The notes under the pieces are model-generated. The model made no database searches and was not told where the DNA came from. It saw nothing but the letters and a program-made list of their open reading frames with translations. A DNA stretch of 64,000 bases, taken from NCBI GenBank assembly GCA_964057225.1, contig OZ059897.1, positions 3,534,001 through 3,598,000 of the forward strand. Reading direction: 5' to 3'. Below are positions 1-10,725 of this stretch, one piece after another. The stretch comes from Auanema rhodensis (taxonomy: Eukaryota; Nematoda; Chromadorea; Rhabditida; Rhabditidae). The translations under genes and the position numbers were made by a program. Position 1 is the stretch's first letter, and each line of letters begins with the position of its first letter.

Positions 1-17
1 TTTGTGAAATTATTTAG

Positions 18-36
18 AAATTTTTCGGGAAAATTT
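18..36. repeat. Inverted repeat in monomer: AAATTTT / AAAATTT
   Basis: AAATTTT at 18-24 and AAAATTT at 30-36 are perfect 7-bp reverse complements around the 5-base spacer TCGGG. The element recurs at the same phase in essentially every unit. Class N units break the left arm (AAATTGTTCGG, for example near 18626, 20381 and 62852). Several P and C units near 18970, 19321, 19672 and 20726 carry AAAATTTTCGG instead. Class J units change the spacer (CGGCAAAA). Whether it extrudes or binds a protein is unknown. Confidence 0.7.
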
Positions 37-59
37 TTGTCAAAATGTTTTTGGAAGCA

Positions 60-87
60 ATGTTGAGTGTACATGGGAACTCAACAT
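60..87. repeat. Longest dyad of the monomer: 9-bp arms, 10-base spacer
   Basis: ATGTTGAGT (60-68) and ACTCAACAT (79-87) are perfect reverse complements flanking GTACATGGGA. This is the strongest inverted repeat seen in the monomer and it recurs at this phase throughout the array. Many units carry CAGCAT in the right arm, a change that would still allow a G-U pair in RNA on one strand. Units with CAATATTG in the left arm lose one pair. GTTTACA units change only the spacer. A role as a cruciform or protein-binding site is speculative. Confidence 0.75.
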
Positions 88-157
88 ACACTAATGCATT
101 ATTTTTCAAACGATCATAACTAATTTCTGTAAATAGCGTTTCTCAATGTAGTATAGT

Positions 158-168
158 GCATTCGATGC
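158..168. repeat. Short dyad GCAT-TCG-ATGC in a conserved segment
   Basis: GCAT (158-161) and ATGC (165-168) pair around TCG. It sits in one of the least variable parts of the monomer. The only change noticed by eye is at 41578, where the first arm base region reads GAAT and creates an EcoRI site. Confidence 0.5.
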
Positions 169-187
169 GGATTTTTAAGCTGCGTTG

Positions 188-203
188 ATCTGTGTTATCA
201 GAT
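188..203. repeat. Dyad ATCTG / CAGAT overlapping a class-diagnostic site
   Basis: ATCTG (188-192) and CAGAT (199-203) are 5-bp reverse complements around TGTTAT. Classes B, E and H carry CCGAT in the right arm, so the symmetry is lost exactly in the units that also carry GCTAGC and GAAAATGTACC. The dyad is therefore present in some monomer classes and absent in others. Confidence 0.55.
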
Positions 204-229
204 TTGAGTTAACTTAAAAATGCACCGAG

Positions 230-243
230 ATATCAACTGATAT
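230..243. repeat. Near-perfect palindrome ATATCA-AC-TGATAT
   Basis: Two 6-bp reverse complements separated by AC, overlapping an EcoRV site (GATATC). It is retained in nearly all units, in both the ATATATG and ATATAGG downstream variants. The clear exception seen is the unit near 8304, which reads GAGAAATCAAC. Confidence 0.6.
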
Positions 244-702
244 ATGTTCACACTTATATCCTCGATTTTCACCCTGAAGAGATGATTTTTTCGTTGAATA
301 ACATTGTCCATCGTCTTCGTCTTGAAAAAAGGAATCTAAAAACATCTACTTTTTGTGAAATTATTTAGAAATTTTTCGGGAAAATTTTTGTCAAAATGTT
401 TTTGGAAGCAATGTTGAGTGTACATGGGAACTCAACATACACTAATGCATTATTTTTCAAACGATCATAACTAATTTTTGTAAATAGCGTTTCTCAATGT
501 AGTATAGTGCATTCGATGCGGATTTTTAAGCTGCGTTGATCTGTGTTATCAGATTTGAGCTAGCTTAAAAATGCACCGAGATATCAACTGATATATGTTC
601 ACACTTATATCCTCGATTTTCACCCTGAAGAAATGATTTTTTGGTTGAAAAACATTGTCCATCGTCTTCGTCTTGAAAAAAGGAATCTAAAAACATCTAC
701 TT

Positions 703-1054
703 TTTGTGAAATTATTTAGAAATTTTTCGGGAAAATTTTTGTCAAAATGTTTTTGGAAGCAATGTTGAGTGTACATGGGAACTCAACATACACTAATGCA
801 TTATTTTTCAAACGATCATAACTAATTTTTGTATAGAGCGTTTTTCAATGTAGTATAGTGCATTCGATGCGGATTTTTAAGCTGCGTCGATCTGTGTTAT
901 CAGATTTGAGTTAGCTTAAAAATGCACCGAGATATCAACTGATATATGTTCACACTTATATCCTCGATTTTCACCCTGAAGAAATGATTTTTTCGTTGAA
1001 AAAACATTGTCCATCGTCTTTGCCTTGAAAAAAGGAATCTAAAAACATCTACTT
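703..1054. repeat. 352-bp monomer with a single A insertion
   Basis: This unit has six A residues at 999-1004 where other units of the same form have five (GTTGAAAAAC). It is the only over-length unit in the window and shifts the phase of everything downstream by one base. It also carries CTTTGCC, a combination not seen elsewhere. Polymerase slippage or a homopolymer sequencing error would both explain it. Confidence 0.85.
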
Positions 1055-3354
1055 TTTGTGAAATTATTTAGAAATTTTTCGGGAAAATTTTTGTCAAAAT
1101 GTTTTTGGAAGCAATGTTGAGTGTACATGGGAACTCAGCATACACTAATGCATTATTTTTCAAACGATAATAACTAATTTTTGTATAGAGCGTTTCTCAA
1201 TGTAGTATAGTGCATTCGATGCGGATTTTTAAGCTGCGTCGATCTGTGTTATCCGATTTGAGCTAACTTGAAAATGTACCGAGATATCAACTGATATATG
1301 TTCACACTTATATCCTCGATTTTCACCCTGAAGAAATGATTTTTTCGTTGAATAACATTGTCCATCATCTTCGTCTTGAAAAAAGGAATCTAAAAACATC
1401 TACTTTTTGTGAAATTATTTAGAAATTTTTCGGGAAAATTTTTGTCAAAATGTTTTTGGAAGCAATGTTGAGTGTACATGGGAACTCAACATACACTAAT
1501 GCATTATTTTTCAAACGATCATAACTAATTTTTGTATAGAGCGTTTCTCAATGTAGTATAGTGCATTCGATGCGGATTTTTAAGCTGCGTCGATCTGTGT
1601 TATCAGATTTGAGTTAGCTTAAAAATGCACCGAGATATCAACTGATATATGTTCACACTTATATCCTCGATTTTCACCCTGAAGAAATGATTTTTTCGTT
1701 GAATAACATTGTCCATCGTCTTAGTCTTGAAAAAAGGAATCTGAAAACATCTACTTTTTGTGAAATTATTTAGAAATTTTTCGGGAAAATTTTTGTCAAA
1801 ATGTTTTTGGAAGCAATATTGAGTGTACATGGGAACTCAACATACACTAATGCATTATTTTTCAAACGATCATAACTAATTCTTGTAAATAGCGTTTCTC
1901 AATGTAGTATAGTGCATTCGATGCGGATTTTTAAGCTGCGTGGATCTGTGTTATCAGATTTGAGTTAGCTTAAAAATGCACCGAGATATCAACTGATATA
2001 GGTTCACACTTATATCCTCGATTTTCACCCTGAAGAAATGATTTTTTCGTTGAAAAACATTGTCCATCGTATTCGTCTTGAAAAAAGGAATCTAAAAACA
2101 TCTACTTTTTGTGAAATTATTTAGAAATTTTTCGGGAAAATTTTTGTCAAAATGTTTTTGGAAGCAATGTTGAGTTTACATGGGAACTCAACATACACTA
2201 ATGCATTATTTTTCAAACGATCATAACTAATTTTTGTATAGAGCGTTTCTCAATGTAGTATAGTGCATTCGATGCGGATTTTTAAGCTGCGTCGATCTGT
2301 GTTATCAGATTTGAGTTAGCTTAAAAATGCACCGAGATATCAACTGATATATGTTCACACTCATATCCTCGATTATCACCCTGAAGAATTGATTTTTTCG
2401 TTGAAAAACATTGTCCATCGTCTTAGTCTTGAAAAAAGGAAACTGAAAACATCTACTTTTTGTGAAATTATTTAGAAATTTTTCGGGAAAATTTTTGTCA
2501 AAATGTTTTTGGAAGCAATGTTGAGTGTACATGGGAACTCAACATACACTAATGCATTATTTTTCAAACGATCATAACTAATTTTTGTATAGAGCGTTTC
2601 TCAATGTGGTATAGTGCATTCGATGCGGATTTTTAAGCTGCGTTGATCTGTGTTATCAGATTTGAGTTAACTTAAAAATGCACCGAGATATCAACTGATA
2701 TATGTTCACACTTATATCCTCGATTTTCACCCTGAAGAGATGATTTTTTCGTTGAATAACATTGTCCATCGTCTTCGTCTTGAAAAAAGAAATCTAAAAA
2801 CATCTACTTTTTGTGAAATTATTTAGAAATTTTTCGGGAAAATTTTTGTCAAAATGTTTTTGGAAGCAATGTTGAGTGTACATGGGAACTCAACATACAC
2901 TAATGCATTATTTTTCAAACGATAATAACTAATTTTTGTATAGAGCGTTTCTTAATGTAGTATAGTGCATTCGATGCGGATTTTTAAGCTGCGTTGATCT
3001 GTGTTATCAGATTTGAGTTAGCTTAAAAATGCACCGAGATATCAACTGATATATGTTCACACTTATATCCTCGATTTTCACCCTGAAGAAATGATTTTTT
3101 CGTTGAATAACATTGTCCATCGTCTTCGTCTTGAAAAAAGGAATCTAAAAACATCTACTTTTTGTGAAATTATTTAGAAATTTTTCGGGAAAATTTTTGT
3201 CAAAATGTTTTTGGAAGCAATGTTGAGTGTACATGGGAACTCAACATACACTAATGCATTATTTTTCAAACGATCATAACTAATTTTTGTATAGAGCGTT
3301 TCTCAATGTGGTATAGTGCATTCGATGCGGATTTTTAAGCTGCGTTGATCTGTG

Positions 3355-4758
3355 TTATCAGATTTGAGTTAACTTAAAAATGCACCGAGATATCAACTGA
3401 TATATGTTCACACTTATATCCTCGATTTTCACCCTGAAGAGATGATTTTTTCGTTGAATAACATTGTCCATCGTCTTCGTCTTGAAAAAAGGAATCTAAA
3501 AACATCTACTTTTTGTGAAATTATTTAGAAATTTTTCGGGAAAATTTTTGTCAAAATGTTTTTGGAAGCAATGTTGAGTGTACATGGGAACTCAACATAC
3601 ACTAATGCATTATTTTTCAAACGATCATAACTTATTTTTGTATAGAGCGTTTCTCAATGTAGTGTAGTGCATTCGATGCGGATTTTTAAGCTGCGTCGAT
3701 CTGTGTTATCCGATTTGAGCTAGCTTGAAAATGTACCGAGATATCAACTGATATAGGTTCACACTTATATCCTCGATTTTCACCCTGAAGAGATGATTTT
3801 TTCGTTGAATAACATTGTCCATCGTCTTCGTCTTGAAAAAAGGAATCTAAAAACATCTACTTTTTGTGAAATTATTTAGAAATTTTTCGGGAAAATTTTT
3901 GTCAAAATGTTTTTGGAAGCAATGTTGAGTGTACATGGGAACTCAACATACACTAATGCATTATTTTTCAAACGATCATAACTAATTTTTGTATAGAGCG
4001 TTTCTCAATGTGGTATAGTGCATTCGATGCGGATTTTTAAGCTGCGTTGATCTGTGTTATCAGATTTGAGTTAACTTAAAAATGCACCGAGATATCAACT
4101 GATATATGTTCACACTTATATCCTCGATTTTCACCCTGAAGAGATGATTTTTTCGTTGAATAACATTGTCCATCGTCTTCGTCTTGAAAAAAGGAATCTA
4201 AAAACATCTACTTTTTGTGAAATTATTTAGAAATTTTTCGGGAAAATTTTTGTCAAAATGTTTTTGGAAGCAATGTTGAGTGTACATGGGAACTCAACAT
4301 ACACTAATGCATTATTTTTCAAACGATCATAACTAATTTTTGTATAGAGGGTTTCTCAATGTGGTATAGTGCATTCGATGCGGATTTTTAAGCTGCGTCG
4401 ATCTGTGTTATCCGATTTGAGCTAGCTTGAAAATGTACCGAGATATCAACTGATATATGTTCACACTTATATCCTCGATTTTCACCCTGAAGAGATGATT
4501 TTTTCGTTGAATAACATTGTCCATCGTCTTCGTCTTGAAAAAAGGAATCTAAAAACATCTACTTTTTGTGAAATTATTTAGAAATTTTTCGGGAAAATTT
4601 TTGTCAAAATGTTTTTGGAAGCAATGTTGAGTGTACATGGGAACTCAACATACACTAATGCATTATTTTTCAAACGATCATAACTAATTTTTGTATAGAG
4701 CGTTTCTCAATGTGGTATAGTGCATTCGATGCGGATTTTTAAGCTGCGTCGATCTGTG
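3355..4758. repeat. Two-monomer (702-bp) higher-order repeat, two copies
   Basis: Class A units alternate with B/A hybrids. The hybrids start like B (CCGA, GCTAGC, GAAAATGTACC) but end like A (GAGATG, AATAAC, CTTCGTC). Copy one runs from 3355 and copy two from 4057. They differ at ATAGG versus ATATATG and at a few first-half sites, so the pair is not recent. Confidence 0.6.
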
Positions 4759-5460
4759 TTATCCGATTTGAGCTAGCTTGAAAATGTACCGAGATATCAA
4801 CTGATATATGTTCACACTTATATCCTCGATTTTCACCCTGAAGAAATGATTTTTTCGTTGAATAACATTGTCCATCGTCTTAGTCTTGAAAAAAGGAAAC
4901 TGAAAACATCTACTTTTTGTGAAATTATTTAGAAATTTTTCGGGAAAATTTTTGTCAAAATGTTTTTGGAAGCAATGTTGAGTGTACATGGGAACTCAAC
5001 ATACACTAATGCATTATTTTTCAAACGATCATAACTAATTTTTGTATAGAGCGTTTCTCAATGTGGTATAGTGCATTCGATGCGGATTTTTAAGCTGCGT
5101 TGATCTGTGTTATCAGATTTGAGTTAACTTAAAAATGCACCGAGATATCAACTGATATATGTTCACACTTATATCCTCGATTTTCACCCTGAAGAGATGA
5201 TTTTTTCGTTGAATAACATTGTCCATCGTCTTCGTCTTGAAAAAAGAAATCTAAAAACATCTACTTTTTGTGAAATTATTTAGAAATTTTTCGGGAAAAT
5301 TTTTGTCAAAATGTTTTTGGAAGCAATGTTGAGTGTACATGGGAACTCAACATACACTAATGCATTATTTTTCAAACGATCATAACTAATTTTTGTATAG
5401 AGCGTTTCTCAATGTAGTATAGTGCATTCGATGCGGATTTTTAAGCTGCGTCGATCTGTG

Positions 5461-8400
5461 TTATCAGATTTGAGTTAGCTTAAAAATGCACCGAGATATC
5501 AACTGATATATGTTCACACTCATATCCTCGATTATCACCCTGAAGAATTGATTTTTTCGTTGAAAAACATTGTCCATCGTATTTTTCTTGAAAAAAGGAA
5601 TCTAAAAACATCTACTTTTTCTGAAATTATTTAGAAATTTTTCGGGAAAATTTTTGTCAAAATGTTTTTGGAAGCAATGTTGAGTGTACATGGGAACTCA
5701 ACATACACTAATGCATTATTTTTCAAACGATCATAACTAATTCTTGTATAGAGCGTTTCTCAATGTAGTATAGTGCATTCGATGCGGATTTTTAAGCTGC
5801 GTTGATCTGTGTTATCAGATTTGAGTTAGCTTAAAAATGCACCGAGATATCAACTGATATATGTTCACACTTATATCCTCGATTTTCACCCCGAAGAAAT
5901 GATTTTTTCGTTGAATAACATTGTCCATCGTCTTCGTCTTGAAAAAAGGAATCTAAAAACATCTACTTTTTGTGAAATTATTTAGAAATTTTTCGGGAAA
6001 ATTTTTGTCAAAATGTTTTTGGAAGCAATGTTGAGTGTACATGGGAACTCAACATACACTAATGCATTATTTTTCAAACGATCATAACTAATTTTTGTAT
6101 AGAGCGTTTCTCAATGTGGTATAGTGCATTCGATGCGGATTTTTAAGCTGCGTTGCTCTGTGTTATCAGATTTGAGTTAACTTAAAAATGCACCGAGATA
6201 TCAACTGATATATGTTCACACTTATATCCTCGATTTTCACCCTGAAGAGATGATTTTTTCGTTGAATAACATTGTCCATCGTCTTCGTCTTGAAAAAAGG
6301 AATCTAAAAACATCTACTTTTTGTGAAATTATTTAGAAATTTTTCGGGAAAATTTTTGTCAAAATGTTTTTGGAAGCAATGTTGAGTGTACATGGGAACT
6401 CAACATACACTAATGCATTATTTTTCAAACGATCATAACTTATTTTTGTATAGAGCGTTTCTCAATGTAGTGTAGTGCATTCGATGCGGATTTTTAAGCT
6501 GCGTCGATCTGTGTTATCCGATTTGAGCTAGCTTGAAAATGTACCGAGATATCAACTGATATAGGTTCACACTTATATCCTCGATTTTCACCCTGAAGAA
6601 TTTATTTTTTCGTTGAATAACATTGTCCATCGTCTTCGCCTTGAAAAAAGGAATCTAAAAACATCTACTTTTTGTAAAATTATTTAGAAATTTTTCGGGA
6701 AAATTTTTGTCAAAATGTTTTTGGAAGCAATGTTGAGTGTACATGGGAACTCAACATACACTAATGCATTATTTTTCAAACGATCATAACTAATTTTTGT
6801 ATAGAGCGTTTCTCAATGTGGTATAGTGCATTCGATGCGGATTTTTAAGCTGCGTTGATCTGTGTTATCAGATTTGAGTTAACTTAAAAATGCACCGAGA
6901 TATCAACTGATATATGTTCACACTTATATCCTCGATTTTCACCCTGAAGAAATGATTTTTTCGTTGAATAACATTGTCCATCGTCTTCGTCTTGAAAAAA
7001 GGAATCTAAAAACATCTACTTTTTGTGAAATTATTTAGAAATTTTTCGGGAAAATTTTTGTCAAAATGTTTTTGGAAGCAATGTTGAGTGTACATGGGAA
7101 CTCAACATACACTAATGCATTATTTTTCAAACGATCATAACTAATTTTTGTATAGAGCGTTTCTCAATGTAGTATAGTGCATTCGATGCGGATTTTTAAG
7201 CTGCGTCGATCTGTGTTATCAGATTTGAGTTAGCTTAAAAATGCACCGAGATATCAACTGATATATGTTCACACTCATATCCTCGATTATCACCCTGAAG
7301 AATTGATTTTTTCGTTGAAAAACATTGTCCATCGTATTTTTCTTGAAAAAAGGAATCTAAAAACATCTACTTTTTGTGAAATTATTTAGAAATTTTTCGG
7401 GAAAATTTTTGTCAAAATGTTTTTGGAAGCAATGTTGAGTGTACATGGGAACTCAACATACACTAATGCATTATTTTTCAAACGATCATAACTAATTCTT
7501 GTATAGAGCGTTTCTCAATGTAGTATAGTGCATTCGATGCGGATTTTTAAGCTGCGTTGATCTGTGTTATCAGATTTGAGTTAGCTTAAAAATGCACCGA
7601 GATATCAACTGATATATGTTCACACTTATATCCTCGATTTTCACCCCGAAGAAATGATTTTTTCGTTGAATAACATTGTCCATCGTCTTCGTCTTGAAAA
7701 AAGGAATCTAAAAACATCTACTTTTTGTGAAATTATTTAGAAATTTTTCGGGAAAATTTTTGTCAAAATGTTTTTGGAAGCAATGTTGAGTGTACATGGG
7801 AACTCAACATACACTAATGCATTATTTTTCAAACGATCATAACTAATTTTTGTATAGAGCGTTTCTCAATGTGGTATAGTGCATTCGATGCGGATTTTTA
7901 AGCTGCGTTGCTCTGTGTTATCAGATTTGAGTTAACTTAAAAATGCACCGAGATATCAACTGATATATGTTCACACTTATATCCTCGATTTTCACCCTGA
8001 AGAGATGATTTTTTCGTTGAATAACATTGTCCATCGTCTTCGTCTTGAAAAAAGGAATCTAAAAACATCTACTTTTTGTGAAATTATTTAGAAATTTTTC
8101 GGGAAAATTTTTGTCAAAATGTTTTTGGAAGCAATGTTGAGTGTACATGGGAACTCAACATACACTAATGCATTATTTTTCAAACGATCATAACTTATTT
8201 TTGTATAGAGCGTTTCTCAATGTAGTGTAGTGCATTCGATGCGGATTTTTAAGCTGCGTCGATCTGTGTTATCCGATTTGAGCTAGCTTGAAAATGTACC
8301 GAGAAATCAACTGATATAGGTTCACACTTATATCCTCGATTTTCACCCTGAAGAATTTATTTTTTCGTTGAATAACATTGTCCATCGTCTTCGCCTTGAA

Positions 8401-10725
8401 AAAAGGAATCTAAAAACATCTACTTTTTGTGAAATTATTTAGAAATTTTTCGGGAAAATTTTTGTCAAAATGTTTTTGGAAGCAATGTTGAGTGTACATG
8501 GGAACTCAACATACACTAATGCATTATTTTTCAAACGATCATAACTAATTTTTGTATAGAGCGTTTCTCAATGTGGTATAGTGCATTCGATGCGGATTTT
8601 TAAGCTGCGTTGATCTGTGTTATCAGATTTGAGTTAACTTAAAAATGCACCGAGATATCAACTGATATATGTTCACACTTATATCCTCGATTTTCACCCT
8701 GAAGAAATGATTTTTTCGTTGAATAACATTGTCCATCGTCTTCGTCTTGAAAAAAGGAATCTAAAAACATCTACTTTTTGTGAAATTATTTAGAAATTTT
8801 TCGGGAAAATTTTTGTCAAAATGTTTTTGGAAGCAATGTTGAGTGTACATGGGAACTCAACATACACTAATGCATTATTTTTCAAACGATCATAACTAAT
8901 TTTTGTATAGAGCGTTTCTCAATGTAGTATAGTGCATTCGATGCGGATTTTTAAGCTGCGTCGATCTGTGTTATCAGATTTGAGTTAGCTTAAAAATGCA
9001 CCGAGATATCAACTGATATATGTTCACACTCATATCCTCGATTATCACCCTGAAGAATTGATTTTTTCGTTGAAAAACATTGTCCATCGTATTTTTCTTG
9101 AAAAAAGGAATCTAAAAACATCTACTTTTTGTGAAATTATTTAGAAATTTTTCGGGAAAATTTTTGTCAAAATGTTTTTGGAAGCAATGTTGAGTGTACA
9201 TGGGAACTCAACATACACTAATGCATTATTTTTCAAACGATCATAACTAATTCTTGTATAGAGCGTTTCTCAATGTAGTATAGTGCATTCGATGCGGATT
9301 TTTAAGCTGCGTTGATCTGTGTTATCAGATTTGAGTTAGCTTAAAAATGCACCGAGATATCAACTGATATATGTTCACACTTATATCCTCGATTTTCACC
9401 CTGAAGAAATGATTTTTTCGTTGAATAACATTGTCCATCGTCTTCGTCTTGAAAAAAGGAATCTAAAAACATCTACTTTTTGTGAAATTATTCAGAAATT
9501 TTTCGGGAAAATTTTTGTCAAAATGTTTTTGGAAGCAATGTTGAGTGTACATGGGAACTCAACATACACTAATGCATTATTTTTCAAACGATCATAACTA
9601 ATTTTTGTATAGAGCGTTTCTCAATGTGGTATAGTGCATTCGATGCGGATTTTTAAGCTGCGTTGATCTGTGTTATCAGATTTGAGTTAACTTAAAAATG
9701 CACCGAGATATCAACTGATATATGTTCACACTTATATCCTCGATTTTCACCCTGAAGAGATGATTTTTTCGTTGAATAACATTGTCCATCGTCTTCGTCT
9801 TGAAAAAAGGAATCTAAAAACATCTACTTTTTGTGAAATTATTTAGAAATTTTTCGGGAAAATTTTTGTCAAAATGTTTTTGGAAGCAATGTTGAGTGTA
9901 CATGGGAACTCAACATACACTAATGCATTATTTTTCAAACGATCATAACTTATTTTTGTATAGAGCGCTTCTCAATGTAGTGTAGTGCATTCGATGCGGA
10001 TTTTTAAGCTGCGTCGATCTGTGTTATCCGATTTGAGCTAGCTTGAAAATGTACCGAGATATCAACTGATATAGGTTCACACTTATATCCTCGATTTTCA
10101 CCCTGAAGAGATGATTTTTTCGTTGAATAACATTGTCCATCGTCTTCGTCTTGAAAAAAGGAATCTAAAAACATCTACTTTTTGTGAAATTATTTAGAAA
10201 TTTTTCGGGAAAATTTTTGTCAAAATGTTTTTGGAAGCAATGTTGAGTGTACATGGGAACTCAACATACACTAATGCATTATTTTTCAAACGATCATAAC
10301 TAATTTTTGTATAGAGCGTTTCTCAATGTGGTATAGTGCATTCGATGCGGATTTTTAAGCTGCGTTGATCTGTGTTATCAGATTTGAGTTAACTTAAAAA
10401 TGCACCGAGATATCAACTGATATATGTTCACACTTATATCCTCGATTTTCACCCTGAAGAGATGATTTTTTCGTTGAATAACATTGTCCATCGTCTTCGT
10501 CTTGAAAAAAGGAATCTAAAAACATCTACTTTTTGTGAAATTATTTGGAAATTTTTCGGGAAAATTTTTGTCAAAATGTTTTTGGAAGCAATGTTGAGTG
10601 TACATGGGAACTCAACATACACTAATGCATTATTTTTCAAACGATCATAACTAATTTTTGTATAGAGCGTTTCTCAATGTAGTATAGTGCATTCGATGCG
10701 GATTTTTAAGCTGCGTCGATCTGTG
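5461..10725. repeat. Five-monomer higher-order repeat (1,755 bp), three copies
   Basis: The class order C-D-A-B-D2 repeats at 5461, 7216 and 8971. Copies one and two share rare changes exactly 1,755 bp apart: CACCCCGAAG (5892 and 7647) and CGTTGCTCTG (6156 and 7911). These mark a recent tandem duplication. Private differences are TTTTTCTGAA near 5621, TTTTTGTAAAAT near 6676 and GAGAAATC near 8304. The third copy is more diverged: its D unit has TTCAGAA, its B unit reads GAGATG and CTTCGTC, and its last unit is an A with TTTGGAA near 10547. Confidence 0.85.

Larger units (their letters stand above)
1..351. repeat. Reference monomer of the satellite
   Basis: This unit is used here to map positions inside the monomer. 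The phase is arbitrary because the array has no natural start. Bases 18-52 carry three A/T tracts separated by CGGG and TCAAAATG. A 9-bp inverted repeat lies at 60-87. The palindromes ATGCAT and GATATC and the interrupted dyads at 158-168, 188-203 and 230-243 follow. Most class-defining variation lies at about 97-150, 184-218, 244-270 and 280-345. Bases 26-60 and about 156-180 are almost invariant across the copies read, apart from the J variant at base 29. Because 351 is 3 x 117, every reading frame keeps its register from copy to copy, yet each frame meets a stop in nearly every unit. No sub-repeat inside the monomer is apparent by eye. Confidence 0.95.
1..5460. repeat. Mixed, weakly ordered satellite region (left end)
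   Basis: About 15 units with little repeated class order: A-like, unusual singletons (GCTAGCTTAAAAATG with TTTTTTGGTTG near 552-640), H-like without TTCAGAA, F-like with GGAATCTG near 1738, G, a C/F hybrid near 2300-2450, then A, D and A/B hybrids, E and A. The pattern CTTAGTC, GGAAACTG, GTGGTATAG followed by an A unit with AAAAAAGAAATC occurs at about 2.42-2.80 kb and again at 4.87-5.26 kb, an offset of 2,457 bp (7 monomers), which suggests an old duplication. No genes or non-satellite DNA. Confidence 0.75.

Noticed and set aside
1-351. Two half-monomers of about 175 bp making up the unit
   Set aside because: Comparing the first and second halves by eye shows only trivial similarity (TGCATT followed by a T tract), so an ancestral dimer is not supported.
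1603-1830. Minus-strand open frames of 75-76 codons, recurring at the same phase (1603, 2305, 4759, 14941, 28627, 63028 and others)
   Set aside because: They lie wholly inside the satellite unit and recur wherever class substitutions remove a stop. They have no recognisable domain and differ just as the non-coding sites do. They are not genes.
9409-9597. Plus-strand open frames of 62 codons (9409, 10462, 18886, 23449, 29065, 60655 and others)
   Set aside because: Each exists only because one TAG stop is changed to CAG or TGG. The same segment is closed in about 170 other units, and no initiation context or homology is visible.
10449-10640. Minus-strand open frames of 63 codons (also at 30456 and 36072)
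   Set aside because: They result from loss of a single TAA in the satellite unit and overlap a plus-strand frame over the same bases. No evidence of coding.
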